DNA from: Paracoccaceae bacterium
GTDB taxonomy: Bacteria; Pseudomonadota; Alphaproteobacteria; Rhodobacterales; Rhodobacteraceae
Direction: 5' to 3'
NCBI GenBank assembly: GCA_014879735.1
Contig: JACSRN010000051.1
Coordinates: 1 to 53,050, forward strand
DNA: 53,050 nt
Shown: positions 18,837 to 27,268 of the stretch, piece after piece
Numbering within the stretch: the stretch's first letter is position 1
Layout of the letters: every line of letters begins with the position of its first letter
Program-made: the position numbers and the translations under genes
The notes under the pieces: generated by a model
Databases searched by the model: none
The model's input: only the letters and a program-made list of their open reading frames with translations
Told to the model about the DNA's origin: nothing

Positions 18837-19544
18837 CTAGCTGTGGGGCAAGCGCGAAAGTCCGGCGACAAGCGCGGGCAGCGCCGACAGGTCTGCGATG
18901 CGGCTGTAGCGCGCGGCACCCAGAGGCTCTTCGGCGGCTTCCAGCGCCCAGGTCACGCCATGGGGCACATAGACGCCGAAGGCGCCAGCCTCCAGCGCGG
19001 GAATCACGTCGGACCGCAGCGAGTTTCCCGCCATCAGCGCCTCGGCGGCGCCGGTTCCGTGACGGGCGAACACCGTCGCATAGGTTGCAGCGGCCTTGTC
19101 CGACACGATCTCGACCGCCGAGAAGAAATCGCCGAGGCCGGATTGCGCCAGCTTGCGTTCCTGATGCAGCAGGTCGCCCTTGGTGATCAGGATCAGCCGG
19201 AAATCGCCGGCCAGCACCTCGACCGTCTCCCGGGCATGGGGCAGGATCTCGACCGGATGCTCCAGCATTGCCCGCCCGGCACCGAGAATCTCGGCGATGA
19301 CCGTGGCGGGCACCCGGCTCTCCGTCACCTCGATGGCGGTTTCGATCATCGACAGGGTGAAGCCCTTCACCCCGAAACCATAGGCGCCGATGTTGCGTCG
19401 TTCGGCGGCAAGCAGGCGTTCGTTCAGGTGATCCGGTTCGGCATGGTCCCGTAGAAGGTCGGCGAAACGGTCCTGCGTCAGGCGGAAATAGGCCTCGTTC
19501 TGCCAGAGCGTATCGTCGGCGTCGAATCCGATGGTGGTGATCAT
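18837..19544 (-). CDS. HAD-superfamily hydrolase (YjjG/PynA-like)
   Basis: 235 residues from ATG 19544 with AAAAAGGAC upstream. Haloacid dehalogenase-fold phosphatase. Motif I is DADDT near residues 8-12 (FDADDTLW; the usual form is DxDxT), motif II is the Thr in LILITKGD, motif III Lys lies in LHQERKL or SDKAAAT, and motif IV is probably the Asp in [15 protein letters not shown] helical cap (about 20-95) lies after motif I, as in subclass I. These enzymes dephosphorylate small metabolites; the substrate is unknown. It is divergent from clpS across about 165 bases. Confidence 0.87.
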   Translation of the reverse strand: MITTIGFDADDTLWQNEAYFRLTQDRFADLLRDHAEPDHLNERLLAAERRNIGAYGFGVKGFTLSMIETAIEVTESRVPATVIAEILGAGRAMLEHPVEILPHARETVEVLAGDFRLILITKGDLLHQERKLAQSGLGDFFSAVEIVSDKAAATYATVFARHGTGAAEALMAGNSLRSDVIPALEAGAFGVYVPHGVTWALEAAEEPLGAARYSRIADLSALPALVAGLSRLPHS

Positions 19545-19634
19545 CGCGGCGTCCTTTTTTGCCGTTCTGGCGCCTTGCTGCGCCGGGGGCAAGCCGCGCG
19601 CCGCCGGTGGCCGGCGATTACGCCGCCGCGCCCC

Positions 19635-19662
19635 TTTCCGTTTACGGAAAAAAAGCTATATT
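19635..19662 (+). promoter_or_regulatory. palindrome and -10-like element upstream of clpS
   Basis: A perfect palindrome, TTTCCG and CGGAAA around TTTA (19635-19650), is followed by TATATT (19657-19662), a good -10 element. The palindrome sits near the expected -35 region, so it may be an operator. This is inference only. Confidence 0.35.
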
Positions 19663-19710
19663 GCGGTTATCTTCCCCCCCATGGTCCCAGGAAGGACGGA
19701 GCATCGCGCC

Positions 19711-20052
19711 TTGGCTCATGAGCCCATCACCCTTTCGGGCAAAACCGGCGGCCCCGGTGACGATGCCTCGCTTCTGGCCAAGCCGAAGCCCAAGACGCAG
19801 CGCCCGCCGTTGTACAAGGTGCTGCTGCTGAACGACGATTACACGCCGATGGAATTTGTCGTCCACATCCTTGAGCGTTTTTTCGGGATGAGCCATGCGC
19901 AGGCTTTTGACATCATGCTGACCGTGCACAAGAAGGGCGTCGCCGTGGTGGGCGTGTTCAGTTTTGAGGTGGCGGAAACCAAGGTGGCGCAGGTGATGGA
20001 TTTCGCCCGCCGCCATCAGCACCCGCTGCAATGCATGATGGAAAAGGAATAG
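19711..20052 (+). CDS. clpS: ATP-dependent Clp protease adapter ClpS
   Basis: 113 residues from TTG 19711, which has GGAG nine bases upstream and gives [12 protein letters not shown], an N-terminus like other family members. ATG 19681 is the alternative start but lacks a ribosome site. ClpS binds the N-domain of ClpA and hands over N-end-rule substrates. The disordered N-terminus ([10 protein letters not shown]) precedes the fold with [16 protein letters not shown], the Phe/Met-rich pocket, the helix [15 protein letters not shown], and [21 protein letters not shown]. Its partner ClpA is encoded 25 kb away in this window. Confidence 0.95.
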   Translation: MAHEPITLSGKTGGPGDDASLLAKPKPKTQRPPLYKVLLLNDDYTPMEFVVHILERFFGMSHAQAFDIMLTVHKKGVAVVGVFSFEVAETKVAQVMDFARRHQHPLQCMMEKE

Positions 20053-20068
20053 GGCTCCGGCCGGTTCC

Positions 20069-21055
20069 ATGCGTGCAGCCCGGATTCACCAAGCCCTTGA
20101 AACGGGCCTTTTGCGCCTTCCCGAAACGGGGCGGATCGCGGTCTGGCGCCCGGTGGCCGGCGACGATCTGTCAGCCCTGCCAGACGACCGCGTGACGGTG
20201 CAGACCGGCTTTCGTCCCGATCACGACCATTTTGTCGCACGCGGCTATGCCGTCGATGCGGCCCCGCCCTATGCCGCCGGCGTTGTCTGCCTGCCCCGCG
20301 CCCGCGATCTGGCCCGCGCCCTGCTGGCCGAGGCTGCGGCGCAGGTGGCGCCCGGCGGGCCGATCCTTGTCGACGGGCAGAAGACCGATGGTATCGATGC
20401 GATGCTGAAGGAGTTGCGCGGCAAGGTCGTGCTGTCCGATTCGCTGGCCAAGGCGCATGGCAAGGCCGCAGTCTTTGCCGCCGGCCCCGCGCTGTCTGGC
20501 TGGGCTGCCACCCCGCGGCCGGTCGAGGGTGGCTTTCTGACCCGCCCCGGGGTGTTTTCCGCCGACGGGGCTGATCGCGGCTCGGCGCTTCTTGCGGCGG
20601 CGCTGCCGGCCCGGCTCGGCCCCAAGGTGGCCGATCTGGGCGCCGGCTGGGGCTATCTGTCGCGGGCAATCCTGGCACGCGAGGGGGTGAAGCGCCTCGA
20701 CCTGGTCGAGGCGGAGCGCGATGCCCTCGACTGCGCGCGCGAGAACATCCGCGACGACCGGGCACGGTTCCATTGGGCCGATGCCACCCGCTTCCGCCCG
20801 GAAAACCTGCTGGAAACCGTCGTGATGAACCCGCCGTTCCACACCGGCCGCGCCCCCGATCCCGCGCTGGGCATCGCCTTCGTTGCGGCGGCGCGCCGCA
20901 TGCTGGCACCCGATGGCGTGCTGTGGCTGGTGGCCAACCGGCATCTGCCCTATGATCCGGCCCTGTCCGAGGGTTTTCTCGACGTCCAGACCATCGGGGG
21001 CGACGCTGCCTTCCGCCTGATCCGCGCCGCCAAGCCCCGGCGCCCCACCCGCTGA
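20069..21055 (+). CDS. RsmC-like 16S rRNA (guanine-N2) methyltransferase
   Basis: 328 residues from ATG 20069, 16 bases after clpS. It has the two-domain plan of RsmC: an N-terminal degenerate methyltransferase domain (about 1-150) and a catalytic C-terminal Rossmann domain. Motif I is VADLGAGWGYLS (about 193-204), motif II DLVEAERDAL, and the catalytic NPPF motif (in VVMNPPFHTG, about 253) is that of N-methyltransferases acting on planar amino groups. RsmC makes m2G1207 in the 30S subunit. It could instead be RlmG-like, but length and context favour RsmC. It is probably transcribed with clpS and possibly the SDR gene. Confidence 0.87.
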   Translation: MRAARIHQALETGLLRLPETGRIAVWRPVAGDDLSALPDDRVTVQTGFRPDHDHFVARGYAVDAAPPYAAGVVCLPRARDLARALLAEAAAQVAPGGPILVDGQKTDGIDAMLKELRGKVVLSDSLAKAHGKAAVFAAGPALSGWAATPRPVEGGFLTRPGVFSADGADRGSALLAAALPARLGPKVADLGAGWGYLSRAILAREGVKRLDLVEAERDALDCARENIRDDRARFHWADATRFRPENLLETVVMNPPFHTGRAPDPALGIAFVAAARRMLAPDGVLWLVANRHLPYDPALSEGFLDVQTIGGDAAFRLIRAAKPRRPTR

Positions 21056-21062
21056 GGCCTTC

Positions 21063-21875
21063 ATGTCATTTTCTGTCTCCGGCAAGACCGCCATCGTCAC
21101 CGGCGCCGCCAACGGCCTTGGCCTCGCCATCGCCCGCCATCTTGTCGACAAGGGGGCGAGCGTCATGTTCGCCGATATCGACGAGGGCCGGCTGGCCGCC
21201 GAGGTCGGCGAAGAGGCCGCGACCGAAGGCGCATTGCGGCTGTTCACCGGCGACCTGACGCAGAAGCTGACGCTGGCCAATCTGGTTTCGGCAACCGTCG
21301 ATGCCTTCGACCGGGTGGATATCCTGGTCAATGCCAGCCGCAAATGCAGCCAGTCCGATCCGCTGAACCCCGAATCCGACCTGGTCGAGACGATGTGGCA
21401 GCAGAACGTGCTGACCGCGCTGCGGCTGAGCCAGATGGTTGCGAAGCGCATGATCCAGACGGCCGAGAAATCTGGGGTGGAGCAGGGTACGCCCATCGGC
21501 TCGATCATCAACATGTCGGCCATCGCCTCGCTGCGGGTGCAGCCACAGCTTCTGGGTTATTCCATCGCAACCGCTGCAGTCGAGCAGATGACGCGGACGC
21601 TGGCCGTGGCGCTGGCGCCGCATGGTATCCGGGTGAATGCCGTCTCGATCGGCAGCGTGATGAGCGCCAGCCTGATGTCCGCGCTGAAGGAAGACCCGTC
21701 GCTGCGCGACCGGATCGAGGGCGGCACGCCCCTGGGCCGCATCGCCGGGCCGGACGAACTGTCCGAGACGGTGCAATACCTTGCCTCCGATGCCTCGTCC
21801 TTCGTGACCGGGCAGATCCTGGCGGTGGATGGCGGGCGCGGTCTGCTGGATTCCGTCGCGGCGCCGACATTCTGA
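21063..21875 (+). CDS. short-chain dehydrogenase/reductase family protein lacking the catalytic lysine
   Basis: 270 residues, Rossmann fold of the classical SDR family. The NAD(P) motif TGAANGLG (13-20) and the acidic ADIDE at the end of strand 2 (NAD preference) are intact. The NNAG motif reads NASR (90-93). Ser152 (NMSAIAS) and Tyr166 are present, but the catalytic Lys of YxxxK is Thr170 (YSIAT), and the following PG motif is IG (VNAVSIGSV). Normal dehydrogenase chemistry is therefore doubtful; a binding or regulatory role is possible. It is seven bases after the methyltransferase and 17 bases before hemF, so it is in the same transcript and perhaps haem-linked. Family certain, activity uncertain. 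Confidence 0.9.
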   Translation: MSFSVSGKTAIVTGAANGLGLAIARHLVDKGASVMFADIDEGRLAAEVGEEAATEGALRLFTGDLTQKLTLANLVSATVDAFDRVDILVNASRKCSQSDPLNPESDLVETMWQQNVLTALRLSQMVAKRMIQTAEKSGVEQGTPIGSIINMSAIASLRVQPQLLGYSIATAAVEQMTRTLAVALAPHGIRVNAVSIGSVMSASLMSALKEDPSLRDRIEGGTPLGRIAGPDELSETVQYLASDASSFVTGQILAVDGGRGLLDSVAAPTF

Positions 21876-21892
21876 CAAAAGGGGGGGCCGAG

Positions 21893-22750
21893 ATGTTCGA
21901 GGCGGAAAAGTCGCAGGCCGCAGGCTGGTTTCACATGCTGCGCGACCGGATCGTTGCGGCGTTCGAGGAGCTTGAGGCGGATGCCACGCCTGCTGGCGAG
22001 ATGGCCATGCGCTTCGAGGTGACGCCGACCACCCGCCCGGATGGCGGCGGCGGCGTGATGAGCGTGCTGCGCGGCGGGCGGGTGTTCGAGAAGGTGGGCG
22101 TCAACTGGTCGGCCGTCCATGGCACATTGGGCGAGCGGGCACAGAAGGCGATGGCCGCGCGCGGCGTGCCGGGAATGGACAGCGACCCGCGGTTCTGGGC
22201 CAGCGGTATCAGCCTGGTCGCCCATATGCAGAACCCGCATTGCCCTGCCGTTCACATGAATACCCGGATGTTCTGGACCCCCGGCGCCTGGTGGTTCGGC
22301 GGTGGTGCGGATCTGAACCCCTGCCTCGAATACGCCGAGGATACCGCGCATTTCCATGCCGCGATGCAGGCGGCTTGCGATGCCCATTCGCCCGACTATT
22401 ACCCGCGGTTCAAGGCCTGGGCGGATGAATATTTCTTCGTGCCGCATCGCGGCAGGGCCCGGGGTGTTGGTGGCATTTTCTACGACGATCTGAACACCGA
22501 CGACTGGGAGGCCGATTTCGCCTTTACCCGCGCCGTGGGCGAGGCCTTCCTGCCCGCCTTCCTGCCCGTCACCCGGCGCCGCCTGCCGCAGCCCTGGGGC
22601 GAGGCCGAGCGTGAGGCGCAGCTGGTTCACCGCGGGCTTTATGCCGAATACAACCTTGTCTACGACCGTGGCACCAAGTTCGGGCTGGAAACCGGGCATG
22701 ACGCCAATGCCGTGCTGATGAGCCTGCCGCCGCTGGCGAAGTGGATCTGA
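21893..22750 (+). CDS. hemF: oxygen-dependent coproporphyrinogen-III oxidase
   Basis: 285 residues from ATG 21893 behind the G-rich ribosome site GGGGGGGCC. HemF uses O2 to convert the two propionates of coproporphyrinogen III to vinyl groups, giving protoporphyrinogen IX. Conserved segments: RGGRVFEKVGVNWSAVHG, the active-site pattern HMNTRMFW, WWFGGGADLNPCLEY followed by EDTAHFH, YFFVPHRGRARGVGGIFYDD, and LVHRGLYAEYNLVYDRGTKFGLETG. It is slightly shorter than the E. coli enzyme at the N-terminus. Needing oxygen, it complements the anaerobic HemN route used under low oxygen in this group. Confidence 0.97.
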   Translation: MFEAEKSQAAGWFHMLRDRIVAAFEELEADATPAGEMAMRFEVTPTTRPDGGGGVMSVLRGGRVFEKVGVNWSAVHGTLGERAQKAMAARGVPGMDSDPRFWASGISLVAHMQNPHCPAVHMNTRMFWTPGAWWFGGGADLNPCLEYAEDTAHFHAAMQAACDAHSPDYYPRFKAWADEYFFVPHRGRARGVGGIFYDDLNTDDWEADFAFTRAVGEAFLPAFLPVTRRRLPQPWGEAEREAQLVHRGLYAEYNLVYDRGTKFGLETGHDANAVLMSLPPLAKWI

Positions 22751-22754
22751 CGCC

Positions 22755-23114
22755 ATGGCCGATATCACGGTAAGGGCGACCTACGCTTCGGTCGTCGAGG
22801 ACGAGGGCATGGTCTATATCGGCTTTGCCGAGGGCGAGGACGACGAGGAACCCTACGTCCTGTTTCGCCAGCCCGCCATGGGCGGCCCGGTCTGGTTCGA
22901 GGTTTCCGACGAGGCGCTGGGGGCCGAGGATGCGCTTTTGTCCGTCAGCCGCGGGCCGCAGGGCCTGGCAATCGTGATCCGCCCCGACAGGGCGGCGCGG
23001 TTCGGCTGGGCGCAAAGCGTGACGGTGAAGATCGGCCCAGGCTGCGAGGATGCGCCCGAAGCGCTGGCCGCGTTGCAGGCGATGCTGGGGCCGCTCTGGC
23101 GGGATGAACCCTAG
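22755..23114 (+). CDS. conserved hypothetical acidic protein next to hemF
   Basis: 119 residues from ATG 22755, four bases after the hemF stop, so probably co-translated. It is not assigned to a family. The sequence is acidic (EGEDDEEPYVLF), has alternating beta strands (DITVRATYASVVED, MVYIGFAEG) and a late helix (APEALAALQAML), and no cysteine pair, signal peptide or membrane segment. A small cytoplasmic beta-rich protein is likely. Codon use matches its neighbours. The stop overlaps the convergent transporter stop in CTAG. Confidence 0.8.
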   Translation: MADITVRATYASVVEDEGMVYIGFAEGEDDEEPYVLFRQPAMGGPVWFEVSDEALGAEDALLSVSRGPQGLAIVIRPDRAARFGWAQSVTVKIGPGCEDAPEALAALQAMLGPLWRDEP

Positions 23115-24004
23115 CCTGCCCAGAGAAGCGCCACCACGCCAGCCATCAGGACGGCGATCCCCAGCATCTGCCGGCCCGTTACCCGCTGGCCAAAATGGAA
23201 TCGCGCCACGAGAAGGGCGAAGATCACCTCGGTCAGCGCCAGCGTCCGAACATGCGCGGCCGAGGCGAGCGAAAAGGCTATGAACCAGCCGGCCGATGCG
23301 GCGGCGCCGAAAAACCCCGCGGCAAGCGAGGGGCGCCACACCCGCAGGCTGCCGGTCAGCGCGCGGCGGTCGAAGACCAGCATCCAGCCCATCAGCAAAA
23401 GGCATTGGATCGCCAGCGAGAGGACCAGCACCGTCAGCGCCCGGATCAGGAAATCGCCCTGGTCCAGCGCGACGATACCGCCGCGAAAGCCGATCGCGGA
23501 CAGACCGAACAGCCCGCCCGCCAGCAGCCCCAGCGCGGCCGGCCGCAGTTCCGCCAGCCGCGCGCCGGTACCGGGTTTCAGCGACAGGATCAGGACGCCG
23601 GCTACTGCCACGGCGATGGCGGCAAGCATCGGCAGCGTCAACGGGTCGCCCAGCACGGCCCAGCCGATCAGCGCGACGATCACCGGCTCACCCTTCAGCC
23701 AGGCGGTCGAGATGGCAAAGCCATTGGTCTTCATGACGAACAGCATCAAGGCCGTTGCGGCGATCTGCGCGACGCCGCCCAGGGCGGCAAAGCCCAGCAC
23801 CCGCGCCGAGGGCAGGGGTATGTCCTGCCCGGTCAGCGCCGTGGCCAGCGCCAGAAAGGCCAGTGCGAAGGGCAGGCCGTAGAGAAAGCGCACCTGCGTC
23901 GCGCCGATGGTGCCGATCTGCGCCGTCAGCCCGCTCTGCATCGCATTGCGCGCGGTCTGCAGTGCGGCGGCGGTCAGTGCGGCCAGGGGCCAGATCAGGG
24001 TCAT
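23111..24004 (-). CDS. EamA/DMT-family transporter
   Basis: 297 residues from ATG 24004, overlapping the hemE stop by four bases (ATGA). About ten membrane helices in two EamA repeats (about 1-140 and 150-297) are typical of drug/metabolite exporters such as RhaT/YdcZ relatives. The first repeat ends with the motif [29 protein letters not shown], a signature near the EamA repeat end, and the second with [14 protein letters not shown]. The substrate is unknown. Being translationally coupled to hemE it could export a haem precursor or related metabolite, but that rests on position alone. Confidence 0.88.
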   Translation of the reverse strand: MTLIWPLAALTAAALQTARNAMQSGLTAQIGTIGATQVRFLYGLPFALAFLALATALTGQDIPLPSARVLGFAALGGVAQIAATALMLFVMKTNGFAISTAWLKGEPVIVALIGWAVLGDPLTLPMLAAIAVAVAGVLILSLKPGTGARLAELRPAALGLLAGGLFGLSAIGFRGGIVALDQGDFLIRALTVLVLSLAIQCLLLMGWMLVFDRRALTGSLRVWRPSLAAGFFGAAASAGWFIAFSLASAAHVRTLALTEVIFALLVARFHFGQRVTGRQMLGIAVLMAGVVALLWAG

Positions 24005-25029
24005 CCGTTGCGGATCGTGTCGATCATGAGCTGCACATGCGCCGGATCGGCATCGGGGGTGATGCCATGGCCCAGGTTGAAGATATGCGGACCGCCGGAA
24101 AAGGCCTGCACGACGCGGCGGGTTTCGCGGACCAGTGCCTCGCCCCCCGTCACCATATGGCCGGGGGCAAGGTTGCCCTGCACGCAGCCATCCTTCTGCA
24201 CATGTTCGGCCGCCCATTCGGGGGTGACGGAATTGTCCAGCGCCACGCAATCGGCGCCGGTGGCGCGGGCAAAGCCGATATAGCCCGGCCCGGCCTCGCG
24301 CGGGAAGGCGATGACGGGCAGGCCGGGGTGGCGGGCCTTCAGCGCGGCGATGATGCGGGCCGTGGGTTTCACCGCGAAATCGGTGAAATCCTGGCCCTTC
24401 AGGCTGCCGGCCCAGGAATCGAACAGTTTCACCACCTCGGCCCCGGCCTTCACCTGTTCGGACAGATAGATGATGGTGGCTTCGGTGATCAGGTCGATCA
24501 GCCCGGTGAAGGTTGCGCGGTCGGTGGATTTCAGGGCGTGGGCTGGGCCCTGATCCGGCGTGCCGCGGCCGGCGATCATATAGGTCGCCACGGTCCAGGG
24601 CGCCCCGGCAAAGCCGATCAGCGCGGTTTCGCGCGGCAGATCGCGCGACAGGATGCGCACGGTCTCATAGACCGGGGCAAGGGTGTCGTGGATCGCCCCG
24701 GCAGGTTTCAGCGCCGCCAGCCCGGCGGCATCGGTCACGGTGGACAGCCGCGGCCCTTCGCCGGTCTCGAACCACAGATCGGCGCCAAGCGCCTGGCAGA
24801 TCAGCAGGATATCGGCAAACAGGATCGCCGCATCGAAACCATAGCGGCGGATCGGTTGCAGCGTGACCTCGGCGGCCAGATCGGGCGTGTAGCAGAGCGA
24901 CAGGAAATCGCCCGCCTGCGCCCGGGTAGCGCGATATTCCGGCAGATAGCGGCCCGCCTGCCGCATCATCCAGACGGGCGGGGTGGGCAGGGTTTCCCCG
25001 GCAAGGGCGCGCAGGATCAGCTTGGTCAT
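24001..25029 (-). CDS. hemE: uroporphyrinogen decarboxylase
   Basis: 342 residues from ATG 25029. HemE removes four carboxyl groups from the acetate side chains of uroporphyrinogen III to give coproporphyrinogen III in the cytoplasm. The N-terminal signature [16 protein letters not shown] (19-34) contains the substrate-binding arginines. [14 protein letters not shown] (with the conserved Asp) and [14 protein letters not shown] are also diagnostic, and the C-terminal [13 protein letters not shown] is intact. It is the first gene of a unit with the EamA transporter. Upstream lies a WYL regulator on the same strand, 46 bases away. Confidence 0.97.
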   Translation of the reverse strand: MTKLILRALAGETLPTPPVWMMRQAGRYLPEYRATRAQAGDFLSLCYTPDLAAEVTLQPIRRYGFDAAILFADILLICQALGADLWFETGEGPRLSTVTDAAGLAALKPAGAIHDTLAPVYETVRILSRDLPRETALIGFAGAPWTVATYMIAGRGTPDQGPAHALKSTDRATFTGLIDLITEATIIYLSEQVKAGAEVVKLFDSWAGSLKGQDFTDFAVKPTARIIAALKARHPGLPVIAFPREAGPGYIGFARATGADCVALDNSVTPEWAAEHVQKDGCVQGNLAPGHMVTGGEALVRETRRVVQAFSGGPHIFNLGHGITPDADPAHVQLMIDTIRNG

Positions 25030-25075
25030 CGGGGCCTCCGTTCGGCGCCCTGCCTTGCGCGGGCGGGGGCCTATG

Positions 25076-25825
25076 TCAAGGTGCCGCGGTGCCGCCCCGG
25101 CTGCCTGCGCCGGGCTTGCCCTGCGTTTGGGCAGGCGGATGGCTGGCAGGATCAGCCGCGACCTGCTGTTCCAGCCACAGATCCAGCAGGGCCGCGCCCT
25201 GTCCGGTGAAATGCCGGCCCACGGGGGTGCAGTCCCAGATCCTGTCGGTGCGGAAATGCCGGAAGCCGCCGCGCCATTCGCACCAGGCGGCCAGCATCAC
25301 GCAATTGATGTGGTAGATCAGCGCGACCGGGCGGACGGTCCGCGCGGTGCGTCCGCCATCGGCCCGCTCGTAAAGCAGGCGCAGCTTTTCCTCCTCGCGG
25401 ATCGCCTGCCGCAGCCGCGAGATCGGCATGCGACCCTGCGCCGCATCATCCTGTGGTGCCCCCCAGGGCGCGACTTGCAGCCAGTCGGCCGGTCCCTGCA
25501 GCGCATCCACCTTGTCGCGCACCCTTTGCGCCGCGCGCTGCAACTCGCCATCGCCCGAGCGGATCAGAAGCGCCAGGCCGACACGCAGCGCCTCGACCTC
25601 CTCCAGGTCGAAGTTCAGCGGCGGCAGGTCATAACCCCGGCGCAGCACATAGCCCAGCCCTGCCGCGCCCTCGACAGGCACCCGCAGCCCCTGAAGCACG
25701 GCGATATCGCGGTAGATGGTGCGGGACGACACCTCCAGTTCGCCGGCCAGCGCCTCGGCGGTGCGCGGGCCGCGGGCGGCGCGCAGCGACTGAATCAGGG
25801 CGAAGAGGCGGTCGGTACGGGGCAT
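25076..25825 (-). CDS. YafY-family transcriptional regulator (HTH + WYL domain)
   Basis: 249 residues from ATG 25825 ([15 protein letters not shown]). The frame extends upstream without homology. An N-terminal DeoR/HTH_11-type helix-turn-helix (about 1-58; [24 protein letters not shown]) is followed by a WYL ligand-sensing domain (about 135-215). In place of the canonical W-Y-L triad there are [21 protein letters not shown] and [15 protein letters not shown]. The C-terminus (about 220-249) is a Pro/Gly/Ala tail. WYL regulators bind ligands, often nucleotides or ssDNA-like molecules. Its promoter region contains a perfect 11-base inverted repeat (25871-25898), likely its own operator. Confidence 0.9.
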   Translation of the reverse strand: MPRTDRLFALIQSLRAARGPRTAEALAGELEVSSRTIYRDIAVLQGLRVPVEGAAGLGYVLRRGYDLPPLNFDLEEVEALRVGLALLIRSGDGELQRAAQRVRDKVDALQGPADWLQVAPWGAPQDDAAQGRMPISRLRQAIREEEKLRLLYERADGGRTARTVRPVALIYHINCVMLAAWCEWRGGFRHFRTDRIWDCTPVGRHFTGQGAALLDLWLEQQVAADPASHPPAQTQGKPGAGSRGGTAAP

Positions 25826-25870
25826 GGGGCGCGGAGCCTGATGGGTGACGGATACTGACAGGCTAGCATG

Positions 25871-25898
25871 GCCTGCTGACAACAGGGTGTCAGCAGGC
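25871..25898. promoter_or_regulatory. palindromic operator upstream of the WYL regulator
   Basis: Perfect arms GCCTGCTGACA and TGTCAGCAGGC flank six bases, 46-73 bases upstream of the regulator start. An extra CTGACAGG half-site lies closer to the gene. It is probably bound by the WYL regulator, and it could also control the rightward ORF starting at 25935. Confidence 0.6.
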
Positions 25899-25934
25899 TT
25901 CTGGTGATCTGGCCTTCCGGCAAGGGAGGGGCGA

Positions 25935-26153
25935 ATGATTTCCTATGACCATATCGTGCTGATGTGGCTGCAACTGGACCGCTGGGCCCTGGATCGGGTT
26001 CCAGGCTGGCCCTGGCCCCGAAGGCCCCCCCGGCGGGCCGGCCGGAGACCGGCCGGCTGCGACGACGAGCGGCCAGGAAAAGGCGCGGGAAGAAGTCGCG
26101 CAGCAGGAGCGCATCATGCGGCAAGACTTGAAGGCCGCCGCGGCCAGGCATAA
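25935..26153 (+). pseudogene. possible truncated gene divergent from the WYL regulator
   Basis: An ATG at 25935 follows an excellent ribosome site (AAGGGAGGGG) and begins MISYDHIVL, an opening resembling VOC-fold proteins that often sit beside YafY-type regulators. After about nine residues the frame becomes Trp/Pro/Arg-rich (VPGWPWPRRPPRRA) and looks non-coding. Meanwhile a different frame (QEKAREEVAQQE) runs open into hemC. It may be the 5' stub of a deleted target gene, or a small leader peptide for hemC. Low confidence; the remaining bases of the 338-base regulator-hemC gap hold nothing else recognisable. Confidence 0.25.
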
Positions 26154-26163
26154 CAGGGGGGGC

Positions 26164-27123
26164 ATGACGCAGGACATTCCTTCCCCCGGCCTTCCCACCG
26201 CCGTGCGCCCGCTGAAGATCGGCACGCGCGGCTCCCTGCTGGCGCTGTGGCAGGCGCATGAGGTGCGGCGCTGCCTGATGGCGGCGCATGGCCTGCCAGA
26301 GGCGGCCTTCGAGGTGGTGGTGATCAAGGTCACGGGCGATGCGATCCAGGACCGTTCGCTGCGCGAGGCGGGCGGGAAGGGGCTGTTCACCCGCGAAATC
26401 GAGGATGCGCTTCTGGATGGCGGCATCGATATCGCGGTGCATTCGATGAAGGACATGCCGACGCTGCAGCCGGCGGGCCTGGTGCTGGACTGCCATCTCA
26501 GGCGGGCCGATGCGCGCGACGGTTTCGTCAGCCCGAAGGCGGCAAGCCTGTCGGACCTGCCGCCGGGCGCGACGGTCGGCACGTCCAGCCTGCGGCGGCG
26601 GGCGCAGTTGCGGCTGCGGCGGCCCGACCTGCAGGTGGTGGAGTTCCGGGGCAATGTGCAGACGCGCATGCGCAAGCTGGAAGAGGGCGTCGCCGATGCA
26701 ACCTTTCTTGCCATGGCGGGGTTGACGCGGCTGGGCATGGCAGATGTTGCGCGCTCTGCCATCGCCCCCGAGGAGATGCTGCCCGCCGTGGCGCAGGGCG
26801 CCATCGGGGTGGAGCGTCGGTCGGACGATGCGCGGGTTGCAGCGCTGCTGGCCCCGATCCATGATCGCGACACCGGCCTGCAGCTTGCCGCCGAGCGGGC
26901 ATTCCTGTTGCGGCTGGACGGATCCTGCCAGACGCCGATTGCAGGGCTGGCGCTGCTTCAGGGCGAGACGCTCTGGCTGCGTGGCGAGATCCTGCGGCCC
27001 GATGGCAGCGAGGCGATTGCCGGCGAGATCCGCGGCCCGCTGGCTGAAGGCGCGGCATTGGGCACGGTGCTGGCCGAGCAATTGCTGGCCCGGGCGCCTG
27101 CGGATTTCTTTGCGGGGGGCTGA
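26164..27123 (+). CDS. hemC: hydroxymethylbilane synthase (porphobilinogen deaminase)
   Basis: 319 residues from ATG 26164 behind AGGGGGGG; an in-frame ATG at 26116 is less likely. HemC joins four porphobilinogen units into hydroxymethylbilane on a covalent dipyrromethane cofactor. Features: GTRGSLLALWQA (20-31), the catalytic Asp97 in VHSMKDMP, the Arg-rich SSLRRRAQL (141-149), FRGNVQTRM, and the cofactor-bearing Cys255 in RLDGSCQTP. Length is normal. It stands alone; the convergent gene 145 bases away codes for an ABC permease. Confidence 0.97.
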   Translation: MTQDIPSPGLPTAVRPLKIGTRGSLLALWQAHEVRRCLMAAHGLPEAAFEVVVIKVTGDAIQDRSLREAGGKGLFTREIEDALLDGGIDIAVHSMKDMPTLQPAGLVLDCHLRRADARDGFVSPKAASLSDLPPGATVGTSSLRRRAQLRLRRPDLQVVEFRGNVQTRMRKLEEGVADATFLAMAGLTRLGMADVARSAIAPEEMLPAVAQGAIGVERRSDDARVAALLAPIHDRDTGLQLAAERAFLLRLDGSCQTPIAGLALLQGETLWLRGEILRPDGSEAIAGEIRGPLAEGAALGTVLAEQLLARAPADFFAGG

Positions 27124-27220
27124 TCCGGCCTTTCGCACGGCCCGGCCGCGCCAGCGGTCCGGTTGTGCGGCTGCGCTGCAAGCCTGATCTCTCGCCTCTG
27201 GCGCAAGCGCCAACCGGCTC

Positions 27221-27245
27221 GGGTCCGGGGGGCCGGGGGGCCGGG
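27221..27245 (+). other. G-quadruplex-type motif between hemC and the ABC permease gene
   Basis: Four G-runs (3, 6, 6 and 3 G) are separated by TCC, CC and CC, which fits G3+N1-7 four times on the plus strand. It sits between convergent stops, and its flanks GGGTCC and GGACCC can also pair as a stem. It may pause polymerases or end transcripts. Confidence 0.5.
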
Positions 27246-27268
27246 ACCCCCTGGGGCCTGGCTGTGCC

